A stretch of DNA of 39,733 nucleotides, taken from Prevotella sp. CAG:755. GTDB taxonomy: Bacteria; Bacteroidota; Bacteroidia; Bacteroidales; Bacteroidaceae. This document shows positions 1 through 8,610 of this stretch, piece after piece. Position 1 is the stretch's first letter. Every line of letters starts with the position of its first letter. The position numbers were made by a program, and so were the translations under genes. The notes under the pieces were generated by a model. That model ran no database searches, was not told the DNA's origin, and worked only from the letters and a program-made list of their open reading frames with translations. The DNA lies in the NCBI GenBank assembly GCA_000431275.1, contig HF989215.1, forward strand, positions 1-39,733. The letters run 5' to 3'.

Positions 1-54
1 CAAAAAGTTGCATTTATAAGTTGAACTCAAGTGAAAAAAAATGTTACGGTAGCG

Positions 55-78
55 AAAAAAGCCGTCGTGCCTCACGGC
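55..78 (-). terminator. intrinsic terminator of the small RNA
   Basis: GCCGT (61-65) pairs with ACGGC (74-78). Read on the minus strand the stem is followed directly by six T (60 to 55). Confidence 0.55.
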
Positions 79-249
79 AGGACAGCTCCACCCGGACTTT
101 CAGTGGGTTAGTCCGGAATCTGTTTGAAACAAAGGTGATTTTCCCTCACTTGGGAAAATTGCGCCCTGGCAACGCCAGGGCTGGGGGTTGTAATAAAAAG
201 CTATTTCAGAATACTTGCCGCCTCCCGGCGTAGGGTTTCTTCAACATAG
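55..249 (-). ncRNA. putative structured small RNA, unidentified family
   Basis: There is no convincing protein in either strand of 1-430. On the minus strand a strong promoter (255-286) is followed by about 195 bases that fold into consecutive hairpins. In plus coordinates these are CCCTGGC/GCCAGGG at 164-180, ATTTTCCC/GGGAAAAT at 138-159, and CCGGACT/AGTCCGG around 92-116. The tract ends in a GCCGT/ACGGC stem followed by six T on the minus strand (55-78). Promoter, dense stems and intrinsic terminator together argue for an independent RNA. A 13-codon minus-strand reading frame beginning [10 protein letters not shown] lies near its 5' end, so a leader-peptide mRNA is an alternative. I could not match it to 6S, SRP, tmRNA or RNase P RNA. 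Confidence 0.5.
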
Positions 250-254
250 CGTGG

Positions 255-286
255 CAAAGGTACGCAAAATAATCGGCTTTTTCAAC
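255..286 (-). promoter_or_regulatory. Bacteroidetes-type promoter for the small RNA
   Basis: On the minus strand TACCTTTG (262 to 255) matches the -7 box TAnnTTTG. GTTG (286 to 283) sits exactly 20 bases upstream as a -33 element. The expected transcription start is near 249. Confidence 0.6.
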
Positions 287-428
287 CGCTTGACTACTTT
301 TTATATAAAGTTTGCGATTTTACCCATCATTATACATTCTACATCGACGAAAACTGGCGATGCGAACGCGGAGAAGCTCTCCGAGGGCTGGCATACGGAT
401 GCAGCGACCGCGTTTTGCGGAAACAGTG

Positions 429-491
429 AGAGAAAAACGAAAAGCAGTGACAGGAAGAACAGAAGCAGTGACTGTTTTTACGGATTGGCTG
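429..491 (-). repeat. 21-base-period tandem array, three degenerate units
   Basis: Units at 429-449, 450-470 and 471-491 each end in CAGTG or GGCTG and mostly begin AC(A/T)G. The sequence between is diverged but the spacing is exactly 21 bases. It belongs to the same family as the arrays at 4366, 27904, 32297 and 35371, and lies just upstream of the pepT promoter. Confidence 0.55.
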
Positions 492-533
492 ACCGCTTGT
501 CCGACCGGGACGGGAAAGAAAAAACGCAATCCG

Positions 534-565
534 TTCGTCTGTTTGCCTGCCTTTCGCTATCTTTG
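534..565 (+). promoter_or_regulatory. promoter of pepT
   Basis: TATCTTTG at 558-565 is a perfect -7 box. TTCG at 534-537 lies 20 bases upstream in the -33 position. The ATG of pepT follows 42 bases after the box. Confidence 0.6.
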
Positions 566-607
566 TCATTCAAAGAAAAAAACGGCAAAAAAGCACATAA
601 GAACAAT

Positions 608-1837
608 ATGGATATCGTTGAAAGATTTTTGAAGTACACCTCGTATGACACGCAAAGCAACGAGGAGAGCGGCGTGACACCGAGCACGCCGGGTCAGATG
701 GTCTTTGCCCGCTTCCTCAAACGCGAGCTTGAAGAAATCGGCCTCGATGACGTCGAACTCACGGACGAGGGTTACCTCTACGCCACCCTGCCGGCCAACA
801 CAGACAAACGCATCCCCACCATCGGCTTCATCGCCCACATGGACACAAGCCCCGACTGCTCGGGTGCCGACGTGGCTCCGCGCATCATCCGTACCTATGA
901 CGGCGGGGACATCACCCTCGACGCTGCCGAGGGCATCACACTCTCGCCCACAAAGTTCCCCGAGCTCCGGGCACACAAGGGCGAGGACCTCATCGTCACC
1001 AACGGACACACCCTGCTCGGTGCCGACGACAAGGCCGGCATCGCCGAGATTGTGCAGGCCATGGTCTACCTCATCGAGCACCCCGAAATCGAACACGGCA
1101 CCATCCGCGTAGGCTTCAATCCCGACGAAGAGATCGGCCTCGGCGCCCACAAGTTCGACGTCGAGGGCTTCGGCTGCGAATGGGCCTACACCATGGACGG
1201 CGGCGAGGTTGGCGAACTCGAATTCGAGAACTTCAATGCCGCCTCGGCCCGCTTCGACATCACCGGCGTCAGCGTCCATCCCGGCTATGCCAAAGACAAG
1301 ATGATCAACGCCGCCCGCGTAGCCACCGAGCTGGTCGCCGCGCTGCCTGCCGACCAGACCCCGGAAACCACCGAGGGCTACGAAGGCTTCTTCCACCTGA
1401 CCGGTATTGAGGGAAGCGTGGAGCGCGCCCGCGTCAGCTTCATCGTGCGCGACCATGACCGGACCTCGTTCGAGCGGCGCAAGCAGCTCCTCGCTCATTT
1501 GGCCGACGAACTCAACACCCGCTACGGCGAAGGGACCGTCCGCCTCGACCTGGCCGACCAGTACTACAACATGCGAGAAAAGGTGGAGCCGCAGATGCAC
1601 ATCATCGACATCGCCATCAAAGCCATGGAGCGTGCCGGCGTTTCGCCCCGTGTCCGCGCCATCCGCGGAGGTACCGACGGCGCCCAGCTCTCGTTCAAGG
1701 GACTGCCCTGCCCTAACCTCTTCGCCGGTGGAATCAACTTCCACGGCCCCTACGAGTTCCTCCCGATACCTTCGATGGAAAAGGCGATGCGCACAATCGT
1801 CGAAATCTGCCGCCTGACAGCCGACTACCACGACTGA
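608..1837 (+). CDS. pepT: peptidase T (tripeptide aminopeptidase)
   Basis: 409 residues, the normal size for PepT, a cytoplasmic M20-family dizinc aminopeptidase that removes the N-terminal residue of tripeptides. Visible M20 signatures are [12 protein letters not shown] (first zinc His and Asp), LLGADDKAG (bridging Asp), [11 protein letters not shown] (catalytic and metal-binding Glu pair) and [12 protein letters not shown]. The C-terminal [16 protein letters not shown] and [11 protein letters not shown] carry the last zinc ligand. The frame is open much further upstream, but ATG 608 gives the family N-terminus ([17 protein letters not shown]) and falls just after a good promoter, so it is chosen. 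It appears to be a single-gene unit, followed by GC-rich hairpins. Confidence 0.96.
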   Translation: MDIVERFLKYTSYDTQSNEESGVTPSTPGQMVFARFLKRELEEIGLDDVELTDEGYLYATLPANTDKRIPTIGFIAHMDTSPDCSGADVAPRIIRTYDGGDITLDAAEGITLSPTKFPELRAHKGEDLIVTNGHTLLGADDKAGIAEIVQAMVYLIEHPEIEHGTIRVGFNPDEEIGLGAHKFDVEGFGCEWAYTMDGGEVGELEFENFNAASARFDITGVSVHPGYAKDKMINAARVATELVAALPADQTPETTEGYEGFFHLTGIEGSVERARVSFIVRDHDRTSFERRKQLLAHLADELNTRYGEGTVRLDLADQYYNMREKVEPQMHIIDIAIKAMERAGVSPRVRAIRGGTDGAQLSFKGLPCPNLFAGGINFHGPYEFLPIPSMEKAMRTIVEICRLTADYHD

Positions 1838-1848
1838 ACGCCTGCCAC

Positions 1849-1961
1849 CAGTCCGCAAGGCCACATGGCGGCGCGCGCTGCGGACTGAACGTAAGGCGGC
1901 ACGCCTCATCCTGAATGGCCACGGGCGGACGGGACGGTCCAGACAGACCACCCGTCCGCCC
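1849..1961 (+). terminator. two GC-rich hairpins after pepT
   Basis: CAGTCCGCA (1849-1857) pairs with TGCGGACTG (1879-1887). GGGCGGACGGG (1923-1933) pairs with CCCGTCCGCCC (1951-1961). There is no good T tract after either stem, so termination is only an inference from strength and position. Confidence 0.35.
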
Positions 1962-2025
1962 AGCCTTTCTGCCAGCGTCATGCACCACTCCCACCTATAA
2001 AAAGACAAGCCCCACCAACCTCACC

Positions 2026-4323
2026 ATGTCCACCCTCGCCCCGTTCATCTCCGACCTGGCCCTCATCCTCGCTACGGCAGGAATAGTGACCCTCCTGTTC
2101 AAACGTCTGCGCCAGCCGCTTGTGCTGGGCTACATAGTGGCCGGTTTTCTGGCCAGCAAGCACATGCCCTACACCCCGTCGGTCAGCGACACCGACACCG
2201 TTACCGTGTGGGCCGACATCGGCGTGGTGTTCCTCATGTTCACCCTTGGGCTGGAATTCAGCTTCAAGCGTGTCGTTTCGATGGGCATGAAACCCATTGT
2301 GGCGGCCTGCGTGGTGATCTTCGCAATGATGAGCCTCGGGTCGGCAGCCGGCCACCTCTTCGGGTGGGGACGCATGGACAGCCTCTTCCTCGGAGGGATG
2401 CTCGCGATGTCGTCCACGACAATCATATATAAGGCGTTCGACGACCTCGGCCTGCGGGCGCAAAAATTCACAGGCGAGGTGCTCAGCGTACTCATCCTCG
2501 AAGACATTCTCGGTGTGCTGCTGATGGTGGTGCTCTCGGCCATGGCGGTCAGCCGCACGTTTGAAGGGGCGGACCTCGCCGCTTCGCTGACGAAGCTCGC
2601 ATTCTGCCTTGTGCTTTGGTTCCTTGTGGGCACTTACATCGTACCGACGCTCTTGCGCCGCACAGGCCGGTGGATGAACAGCGAAACGATGCTCGTCGTC
2701 GCCGTAGGGCTCTGCTTCCTGATGGTCGTGGTGGCATCGTGGCTCGGTTACAGCGCGGCTTTCGGCGCTTTCATGACGGGCAGCATCCTGGCCGAGACGG
2801 TCGAGGCTGAGCGCATCGAGCGGCTCGTGGCGCCGTTGAAGGACCTGTTCGGGGCAGTATTCTTCGTCTCCGTAGGCATGCTGGTCAACCCCACCATACT
2901 CGTGGACTATGCCGTGCCCGTGGCGGTGCTTACGCTCGTTGTCATCGCCGGGCAGGCCATCTTCGGCACGGGTGCCTTTCTGCTCTCCGGACAGCCTCTC
3001 CCGACGGCCATGCAATGCGGTTTCTCGTTGGCGCAAATCGGCGAGTTCGCCTTCATCATCGCCTCGCTCGGCGTGTCGCTCGGAGTGACGAGCCCGTTCC
3101 TCTACCCGGTAGTGGTGGCCGTTTCTGTCATAACCACGTTCCTCACGCCCTACATGATCCGCGCGGCCTCCCCGGCAGCCGCATGGACCGAACGCCACAT
3201 GCCGGGTGCTGTCTTGCAGGCTTTCGGACGCCGCCCGACGCGCCGGCGCGGGCAGCCCCACCCCGGAAGCCCCGAGGCCGACTGGCGCGCACTGCTGCGA
3301 GCCCTGTTGCGACAGGTGGGTGCCTATTTCACGCTCAGCGTAGCTGTCATCGTACTGGCGTTCAGTTTCCTCCTGCCTTTCTCGCGCAGCGTCTTCGGCC
3401 ACTGGCCGGGCAACGCCGTCTGCGGCGTGCTTATCCTCGTGATAGCCTCGCCTTTCCTGCGGGCCATCGTAATGCGGAAGAACCACTCGGCGGAGTTCCG
3501 CCGCCTTTCGACACACGGACGGGGCCATCGCGTCAGCCTCGCCGTGACGGTGGCCGTGCGTTTCGTGATAGCCACACTGCCCGTCTACTATATCCTCGAC
3601 TTCCTATCGCCCTTCAAGTGGTGGATTCACATCCTCGTGGCCGCCGGGCTGGTCTTGCTGATGATAGCCTCACGCACGGTCAAATACATCAGCATCCACA
3701 TGGAGCGCAACTTCATGCAAAACCTGCGCTGGCGCGAGGCCGTGGCCCGCGAGAAGTCGGACCCGAGGCAGCCCTACGCCCGCCGGCTGCTGTCGCGCAA
3801 TGTCCACATTGCCCGCATCGACCTGCCTGAAAGCTCCTCGTGGGCCGGGTGCACACTGGGCGAGCTGGCCCTCGGCGAACGCCACGCCGTCATGGTGGCT
3901 GCCCTTGTGCGCGGAACACGGCGCATCAACATCCCCGACGGCCGGACGTGCCTTTACCCTTCGGACCGGCTCGAAGTCATCGGCGACGACGAGAGTCTGC
4001 GCCAGCTCTCCGAATCGATGCGCCAGAGCGTAACGCTCCACGAGGCCGACGCCACAGGCCACGAGATGCACCTGCGCCGCTTTACGGTGACAGCCGCCGC
4101 GCCTTGGGCCGGACAGACAGTAGCCACAAGCGGGCTACGCCCCCACTTCCGCTGCCTAATCGTCGGTGTGGAAGACAGCGAGGGACAGATCACCCTGGCC
4201 GACGCACAAACCCGCCTCGCGGCAGGCGCCACGCTGTGGGCCGTAGGCGAAGAGCCGGACCTGCACCGCCTCATGGCATCGGCGCACACCGGCGAAGCAT
4301 CCGCTGCGCCCTCCGGCCGCTGA
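2026..4323 (+). CDS. CPA2-family cation:proton antiporter with C-terminal RCK_C-like domains
   Basis: 765 residues. The N-terminal 390 or so form the Na+/H+ exchanger fold of the CPA2 (KefB/RosB/Nap) family: about 12 hydrophobic segments, with VLGYIVAGFLAS, FTLGLEFSFKR, GAFMTGSILAE and GFSLAQIGEFAFIIA as family landmarks. A polar linker follows, then an extra block of about four membrane segments (roughly residues 425-560), then two cytoplasmic modules resembling TrkA-C/RCK_C (around 615-690 and 695-755, including YPSDRLEVIGDDESL). It should exchange Na+ or K+ for H+ across the inner membrane, gated by a ligand at the RCK_C modules. ATG 2026 is preferred over upstream in-frame codons because the membrane segment starts right after it. 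Ion specificity cannot be read from sequence. Confidence 0.9.
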   Translation: MSTLAPFISDLALILATAGIVTLLFKRLRQPLVLGYIVAGFLASKHMPYTPSVSDTDTVTVWADIGVVFLMFTLGLEFSFKRVVSMGMKPIVAACVVIFAMMSLGSAAGHLFGWGRMDSLFLGGMLAMSSTTIIYKAFDDLGLRAQKFTGEVLSVLILEDILGVLLMVVLSAMAVSRTFEGADLAASLTKLAFCLVLWFLVGTYIVPTLLRRTGRWMNSETMLVVAVGLCFLMVVVASWLGYSAAFGAFMTGSILAETVEAERIERLVAPLKDLFGAVFFVSVGMLVNPTILVDYAVPVAVLTLVVIAGQAIFGTGAFLLSGQPLPTAMQCGFSLAQIGEFAFIIASLGVSLGVTSPFLYPVVVAVSVITTFLTPYMIRAASPAAAWTERHMPGAVLQAFGRRPTRRRGQPHPGSPEADWRALLRALLRQVGAYFTLSVAVIVLAFSFLLPFSRSVFGHWPGNAVCGVLILVIASPFLRAIVMRKNHSAEFRRLSTHGRGHRVSLAVTVAVRFVIATLPVYYILDFLSPFKWWIHILVAAGLVLLMIASRTVKYISIHMERNFMQNLRWREAVAREKSDPRQPYARRLLSRNVHIARIDLPESSSWAGCTLGELALGERHAVMVAALVRGTRRINIPDGRTCLYPSDRLEVIGDDESLRQLSESMRQSVTLHEADATGHEMHLRRFTVTAAAPWAGQTVATSGLRPHFRCLIVGVEDSEGQITLADAQTRLAAGATLWAVGEEPDLHRLMASAHTGEASAAPSGR

Positions 4324-4365
4324 ACAACCGCCCTTTGCCGGCGAGACTGCCAGACAAGTACAGCA

Positions 4366-4428
4366 ACGGAGAAAACGGGACGGCCGACAGGAATTACGGG
4401 ACGGCTGACAGAATGTGCTGTCGCAGCG
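4366..4428 (-). repeat. 21-base-period tandem array
   Basis: Units at 4366-4386 and 4387-4407 are clear: read on minus, CAGCCGTCCCG followed by an AT-containing tail ending CTGT or CCGT. A decayed third unit covers 4408-4428. The rest of 4324-4865 is GC-rich non-coding sequence in which I see no gene. A weak TAACTTCG at 4748-4755 could be a diverged -7 box for the barrel gene downstream. Confidence 0.7.
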
Positions 4429-4865
4429 CCAGGAATGTCCGTCACCCTGATCATCACAAGCCTCAGCTGTGACCGTTTCGTCCCCTCGCCATCTCCATGT
4501 ATCAAACTGCCGGTCATACGCATGAAGCCGCCCCGAAGACTGCGTCTTCTCATGCGACGAAAATCACGGCAGCCACGCGACGCGGGGCAAACAGTCGAAC
4601 TGTCGGACCGAACAAGTCGGTAGAAATACCAACTAACAATAGCGAAAAAACGAACAAACAAACAGGCCGCAACCTGACAGCCCGCGGGGTTCTCGTCATT
4701 TTTCTGAAAAAAAGTAACGAAATTCACCAACTTAAACGAAAAAGCCCTAACTTCGCTTTCAACATAACAATCCACGGCTCGCCGGCGTCCTCGCGACAAT
4801 CCCCAAACGCCGACGCCCGACCGGGGACACAAGAAACATCATCAAACTCATTAAACGTTACAGCT

Positions 4866-5495
4866 ATGAAAAAGATGAAAACATTGGTGCTTGCAGCACT
4901 GTTGATTTGCGGAGTAGGTTCGACGTATGCCCAAAACCGTGAAAAGGTACGCCTCGGTGTGGAAGTCGGAATGACTGTCAACCGCATCACGAACTACAAC
5001 AATTTATGGGATAAGAAGGACAACAAGATGGGCTTCGACGCCGGTCTGCGCGTGGACGTCAACTTCACCGACAACATCTATCTCGGCACAGGCCTGCAGT
5101 ACGTGATGAAAGGCGCCAAAGCCGACGGCCGCGGCTGGGAAGTGAAGTCGAATCCCGGCTACTTGCAAATCCCCATCCACATCGGCTATCGCTATGACTT
5201 CAACGAGACCATCGGTATCTTCGGCGAGTTCGGTCCGTTCCTCGCTGTCGGCGTCAGCGGTAAGGACAAATACAGTGAAGACCACTTTGATGCGGATGAC
5301 GATTTCTTCGGCGACAACGATGAAGGCTACGCAAAGCGCTTCGACATGGGCCTCGGCCTGCACGTGGGCTGCGAAATCATCCAGCACTGGCAGGTGGCTC
5401 TCGGCTACGACTGGGGTCTTATCAACCTGTATGACTATCCGGGCGACAAATATCGCAACGGTAGCCTCCGCTTAGGCTTGACCTACATGTTCTAA
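4866..5495 (+). CDS. small outer-membrane beta-barrel protein (porin-family, OmpA/OmpX-like barrel)
   Basis: 209 residues. A signal peptide of about 22 residues (MKKMKTLVLAALLICGVGSTYAQ) is followed by alternating amphipathic strands such as LRVDVNFTDNIYLGTGLQYVMKG, IHIGYRYDF and MGLGLHVGCEI. The last strand ends LRLGLTYMF; a terminal Phe is the usual BAM-recognition signal. An acidic loop (SEDHFDADDDFFGDNDEG) could bind cations or simply face outward. Eight to ten strands fit the length, as in the outer-membrane protein beta-barrel families common in Bacteroidetes. The upstream open frame has no signal peptide, so ATG 4866 is chosen. A terminator follows 34 bases after the stop, suggesting a monocistron. 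No specific substrate can be inferred. Confidence 0.88.
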   Translation: MKKMKTLVLAALLICGVGSTYAQNREKVRLGVEVGMTVNRITNYNNLWDKKDNKMGFDAGLRVDVNFTDNIYLGTGLQYVMKGAKADGRGWEVKSNPGYLQIPIHIGYRYDFNETIGIFGEFGPFLAVGVSGKDKYSEDHFDADDDFFGDNDEGYAKRFDMGLGLHVGCEIIQHWQVALGYDWGLINLYDYPGDKYRNGSLRLGLTYMF

Positions 5496-5529
5496 AACGG
5501 GGCATACATTCATAGCCTTTCCCTATTGC

Positions 5530-5567
5530 GGGGCGACGTTTTCCCAAAGACGCCGCCCCACTTTTTT
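5530..5567 (+). terminator. intrinsic terminator of the barrel gene
   Basis: GGGGCGACGT (5530-5539) pairs with ACGCCGCCCC (5550-5559) with one mismatch, followed by AC and six T. Confidence 0.8.
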
Positions 5568-5580
5568 ATCTGCAAAAAAA

Positions 5581-6035
5581 CGTAGGGGCGCCACTTGTGA
5601 CGCCCGTCGACGGATCGGAATGTCCGAACCGCCATCCGCACCCACCGCGTTCACGAATAATTTCGCCTGCCAGCCGGGCGACATGAATGTCGCCCCTACG
5701 ATTGGCGGAACGCCGTCACCTGAAAAACGTAGGGGCGCCACTTGTGACGCCCGCCGACGGAACGGCACGTCCGCCCCGCCATCCGCACCCATCACGTTCC
5801 CGCATAATTCCGCCTGCCAGCCGGGCGACATGAATGTCGCCCCTACGATTGGCGGAACGCCGTCACCTGAAAAACGTAGGGGCGCCACTTGTGACGCCCG
5901 GAACACCGCCCGCTACACTCATCCGCACCACGCGGTATGTGGCCGCCGCTTCTCGCCACGACGGCAACGGGCTTCATAAATGGGAGCCACTGCGGGTATC
6001 GACGGGAGACGGCTGACAGGAATTTCTGTCTGTGC
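5581..6035 (+). repeat. composite repeat: 147-base tandem unit, unique flank, 21-base-type tail
   Basis: A unit beginning CGTAGGGGCGCCACTTGTG starts at 5581, 5728 and 5875, giving two full 147-base units and a partial third. Within each unit CGGGCGACATGAATGTCGCCC forms an imperfect palindrome and the ends are complementary. From about 5900 a non-repeated flank runs to GACGGGAGACGGCTGACAGG near 6001-6020. An inverted copy with the same unit length and the same flank lies at about 27950-28254. Short reading frames here repeat the same peptide and are not genes. Confidence 0.85.
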
Positions 6036-6133
6036 GTCAGGATTTTCCGGACGGCTTTCCGTTTTTCCAACATGGCTGACCGTTTTTCAGTTTGCTCCAT
6101 CCTGCGTTTCGCATCACCTCACTCACAAAAAAA

Positions 6134-6171
6134 GACCGCCGCACCGGAAACTGTCTGTCGGTGCGGCGGTC
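6134..6171 (-). terminator. strong terminator of the metalloprotease gene
   Basis: GACCGCCGCACCG pairs with CGGTGCGGCGGTC (13 base pairs, 12-base loop). On the minus strand the stem is followed by seven T (6133 to 6127). Confidence 0.85.
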
Positions 6172-6199
6172 TTTGATTCATGCGTCAACCCGTAGAGAA

Positions 6200-8575
6200 T
6201 CACTTCGGGTCGAGCGTGCGGGTGATTTCATCAAGCAGGACGGCGTAGTGGGCACGCGTCTCGGCATCGGCGCCGCGCTGTGCAGCCGTGCGCAGGCGCG
6301 TCTGCAAGCGTTTGAGTTCGGCGAGAGCAGGCGCTTTCTCTTCCGACGCCATGCTGCTGCCTTTGTAAAGGCTAATGAGGCTACTTACATAGACGCCCTG
6401 CAACGCGCGGCGGTAGGACGTGGCTGCTTGTCCGGACCACATTTCCTTGCAGAGCTTGTCGGTCATCGTCTTCAAGTATTCCGACACGGGGAACTCGTCG
6501 TTCAGTCCCCGCAGGAAAGACGACGACATCATCCATTGGAGCACAGAATTGCCCATGCCCTCCGTCAGGTTCTGCGGATTGTTGGTCAGGCGCGAGACGA
6601 AGCCTTCGGAGCGCAGCCACATGGGTTCGTTGAAGAGCTGCTCGTCGATGAAGTCGAGGGCATCCAGCTGTTTGGCGCGCGGCGTGGGCGTATAGATGGC
6701 GCCGGCTTCGTCGATGGTCTTATAGTCGATATAGGTGCCACCCACGTACTTGGACACGTGCAACATGTAGCGGAGGAACTGCGTACTGACTTGGTCGTAC
6801 ATCTCGCCGAGGTTGCTGCCGTAAATGTCGTTGCCTTCGTAGGTCCACTGGGGCAGCTGCTTCATCATGCGTTTGAGGTTGAGGATGCCGTAGTGGCTGG
6901 CCTTGACGGCATCGTCGCCGAGGTCCTCGGTCTGGCAGCGCGGGTCTCGGTAACGGTTGGTCTCGCCGTCGCCGAACCAGAGGCGACGGTTGCCGTTGAG
7001 GTTCTCCTTAACAAGTTTTTCGAGTTCATAGTGGTCGCTCTCGCTGTCATAGGCGTCGAACATCGGCGTGTAGCCCCACTGGATGGCCCACTTGTCGTAG
7101 TCGCCGATGCGCGGGAAGATCCCCACGCGGCTGATGCCATCCTCGGGTTGGGCCACGTAATTAAAGCGAGCGTAGTCCATGATCGAGGGAGTGTGTCCGT
7201 TTTTCTCCACCCAAGCCTTGGAACGCAGGCTGTCGACGGGAACGGTGCTGCTCGACCCGAAGTTATGACGCAGTCCGAGGGTGTGACCCACCTCGTGCGA
7301 GGAAACGAAACGGATAAGGTTGCCCATGAGTTCCTCGTCGTACTTCATCTTCTGCGCGGCCTCGTCGATGCTTCCGGCTTGGATCATGTACCAATCATGA
7401 ACGAGCTTCATCACGTTGTGATACCAGCAGATGTGGCTTTCGAGGATTTCGCCCGAACGGGGGTCGTGCACGTTGGGGCCATAGGCGTTCTCGATGGGCG
7501 AGGCCAGGTAACGGATGACCGAATAGCGGGCGTCCTCCATGCTCATGGTGGAGTCATTCTCCGGCCATTCCAAGGCGTAAATAGCGTTCTTGAACCCGGC
7601 TTTCTCAAAAGCCACCTGCCAGTCGTTGACGCCCTCGATGAGGTACTTGCGCCACTGCTTGGGCGTAGCGGGGTCGATGTAGTAAACGATGGGCTTCTTC
7701 GGCTCGACGAGCTCACCGCGCTTCATCTTCTCGGCGTCGGCCGAGTCTTTCGGTTCGAGGCGCCAGCGCGTGATGAAACGGCGCGGCTCGACGCGCTGCT
7801 GGTCGTCGGAAAAATGGGTGTAGCTGTCGGCGAAATAACCGACGCGCGGGTCGAAATAGCGAGCCAGCATGGGCTTTTCAGGCAGCAGGACGAACGACAC
7901 GTTCAGACCGATGGTGGCGCGGCCCGTGGCGCTGGTGGCGATGAGTTTGGGCGTGGCAGCGCTGGCGAACGTCTTGGTCGTGCGAATCTCGGTGTTGAGG
8001 GGGAACGTCTTTATCGTGTCGATGTACGACTGGTCTGCCAGCATGGCCGACAGTCCCCACTCGCGTTTATAATAGGCCGGAAGGCCGACAGCGACGTTGT
8101 CATCGTTGAAAAACTTGGTGACGTTGATTTTATACTTGCCGCCAGCCGACGATTCTATCTTAAAGGCACCGATGACGGGGTTTTCGTTGCTGATGACGAT
8201 AGCCTTGTTGATGGCGTCGGTCGAATCGGCCGCATTGACGAGCAGGTCGGCGCGCAGAAGGAGTGTCTTGCCCGACGGCGCTTTCTCCCAGTAAACAGTT
8301 TGCTGGTTTACTTGCTCGCCGGCAAACTTACCGCAGTTCGCGGGCGTCGCCGTGAAGCGCGTTGTGGTCAGGAACTTACGCCCGACGAGCGAATCGGGCA
8401 CTTCGAAGAACCAGTTGTCTCCACTCTTCGTCACGTTGAAGAGTCCTTGACGCGTAACATCCTTGGGTTTGGCGACGGCGGTCGTTTTGTCTGTCTTTTT
8501 TTTCTTTTTCCGTGCATCGGCGGGGACAGCGACGATCAGTCCGGCCGCGAGCATTAACAGTAAGGCTTTTTTCAT
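6200..8575 (-). CDS. zinc-dependent metalloprotease (metzincin-type, DUF5117/DUF4953 group)
   Basis: 791 residues with a signal peptide (MKKALLLMLAAGLIVAVPADA) and a basic Lys-rich stretch right after it. Residues 427-437 read HEVGHTLGLRH, which fits the metzincin zinc motif HEXXHXXGXXH with all three His present. NDWQVAFEKAGF and SIMDYARFNYVAQPEDG upstream and downstream are typical of the large Bacteroidetes and proteobacterial zinc-dependent metalloproteases with DUF5117 and DUF4953 domains. SIMDYARF may supply the Met-turn. It is exported to the periplasm or surface; the substrate is unknown. ATG 8575 starts directly at the signal peptide. The next minus gene upstream starts 36 bases away, so it may be the last gene of the rlmD transcript. 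Confidence 0.92.
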   Translation of the reverse strand: MKKALLLMLAAGLIVAVPADARKKKKKTDKTTAVAKPKDVTRQGLFNVTKSGDNWFFEVPDSLVGRKFLTTTRFTATPANCGKFAGEQVNQQTVYWEKAPSGKTLLLRADLLVNAADSTDAINKAIVISNENPVIGAFKIESSAGGKYKINVTKFFNDDNVAVGLPAYYKREWGLSAMLADQSYIDTIKTFPLNTEIRTTKTFASAATPKLIATSATGRATIGLNVSFVLLPEKPMLARYFDPRVGYFADSYTHFSDDQQRVEPRRFITRWRLEPKDSADAEKMKRGELVEPKKPIVYYIDPATPKQWRKYLIEGVNDWQVAFEKAGFKNAIYALEWPENDSTMSMEDARYSVIRYLASPIENAYGPNVHDPRSGEILESHICWYHNVMKLVHDWYMIQAGSIDEAAQKMKYDEELMGNLIRFVSSHEVGHTLGLRHNFGSSSTVPVDSLRSKAWVEKNGHTPSIMDYARFNYVAQPEDGISRVGIFPRIGDYDKWAIQWGYTPMFDAYDSESDHYELEKLVKENLNGNRRLWFGDGETNRYRDPRCQTEDLGDDAVKASHYGILNLKRMMKQLPQWTYEGNDIYGSNLGEMYDQVSTQFLRYMLHVSKYVGGTYIDYKTIDEAGAIYTPTPRAKQLDALDFIDEQLFNEPMWLRSEGFVSRLTNNPQNLTEGMGNSVLQWMMSSSFLRGLNDEFPVSEYLKTMTDKLCKEMWSGQAATSYRRALQGVYVSSLISLYKGSSMASEEKAPALAELKRLQTRLRTAAQRGADAETRAHYAVLLDEITRTLDPK

Positions 8576-8610
8576 AGACGGTTGTTATGTATTATTATGT
8601 GTAGTGACTG

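Noticed and set aside
55..249. 6S RNA, tmRNA or RNase P RNA identity for the small RNA
   Set aside because: No tRNA-like end, no RNase P conserved regions, and a chain of short hairpins rather than the single long rod of 6S RNA; left unidentified.
5523..5906. Open frames in 5523-5906 and 5620-5979
   Set aside because: Each encodes the same peptide twice because it runs through the 147-base repeat; not proteins.
6092..8557. Very long plus-strand open frame opposite the metalloprotease gene
   Set aside because: It is the antisense shadow of a clear metzincin gene; the composition (His/Asp/Val-rich) has no family features. The same holds for frames at 566-2008, 1978-3528, 10738-11961, 12019-13527 and 14320-15879.
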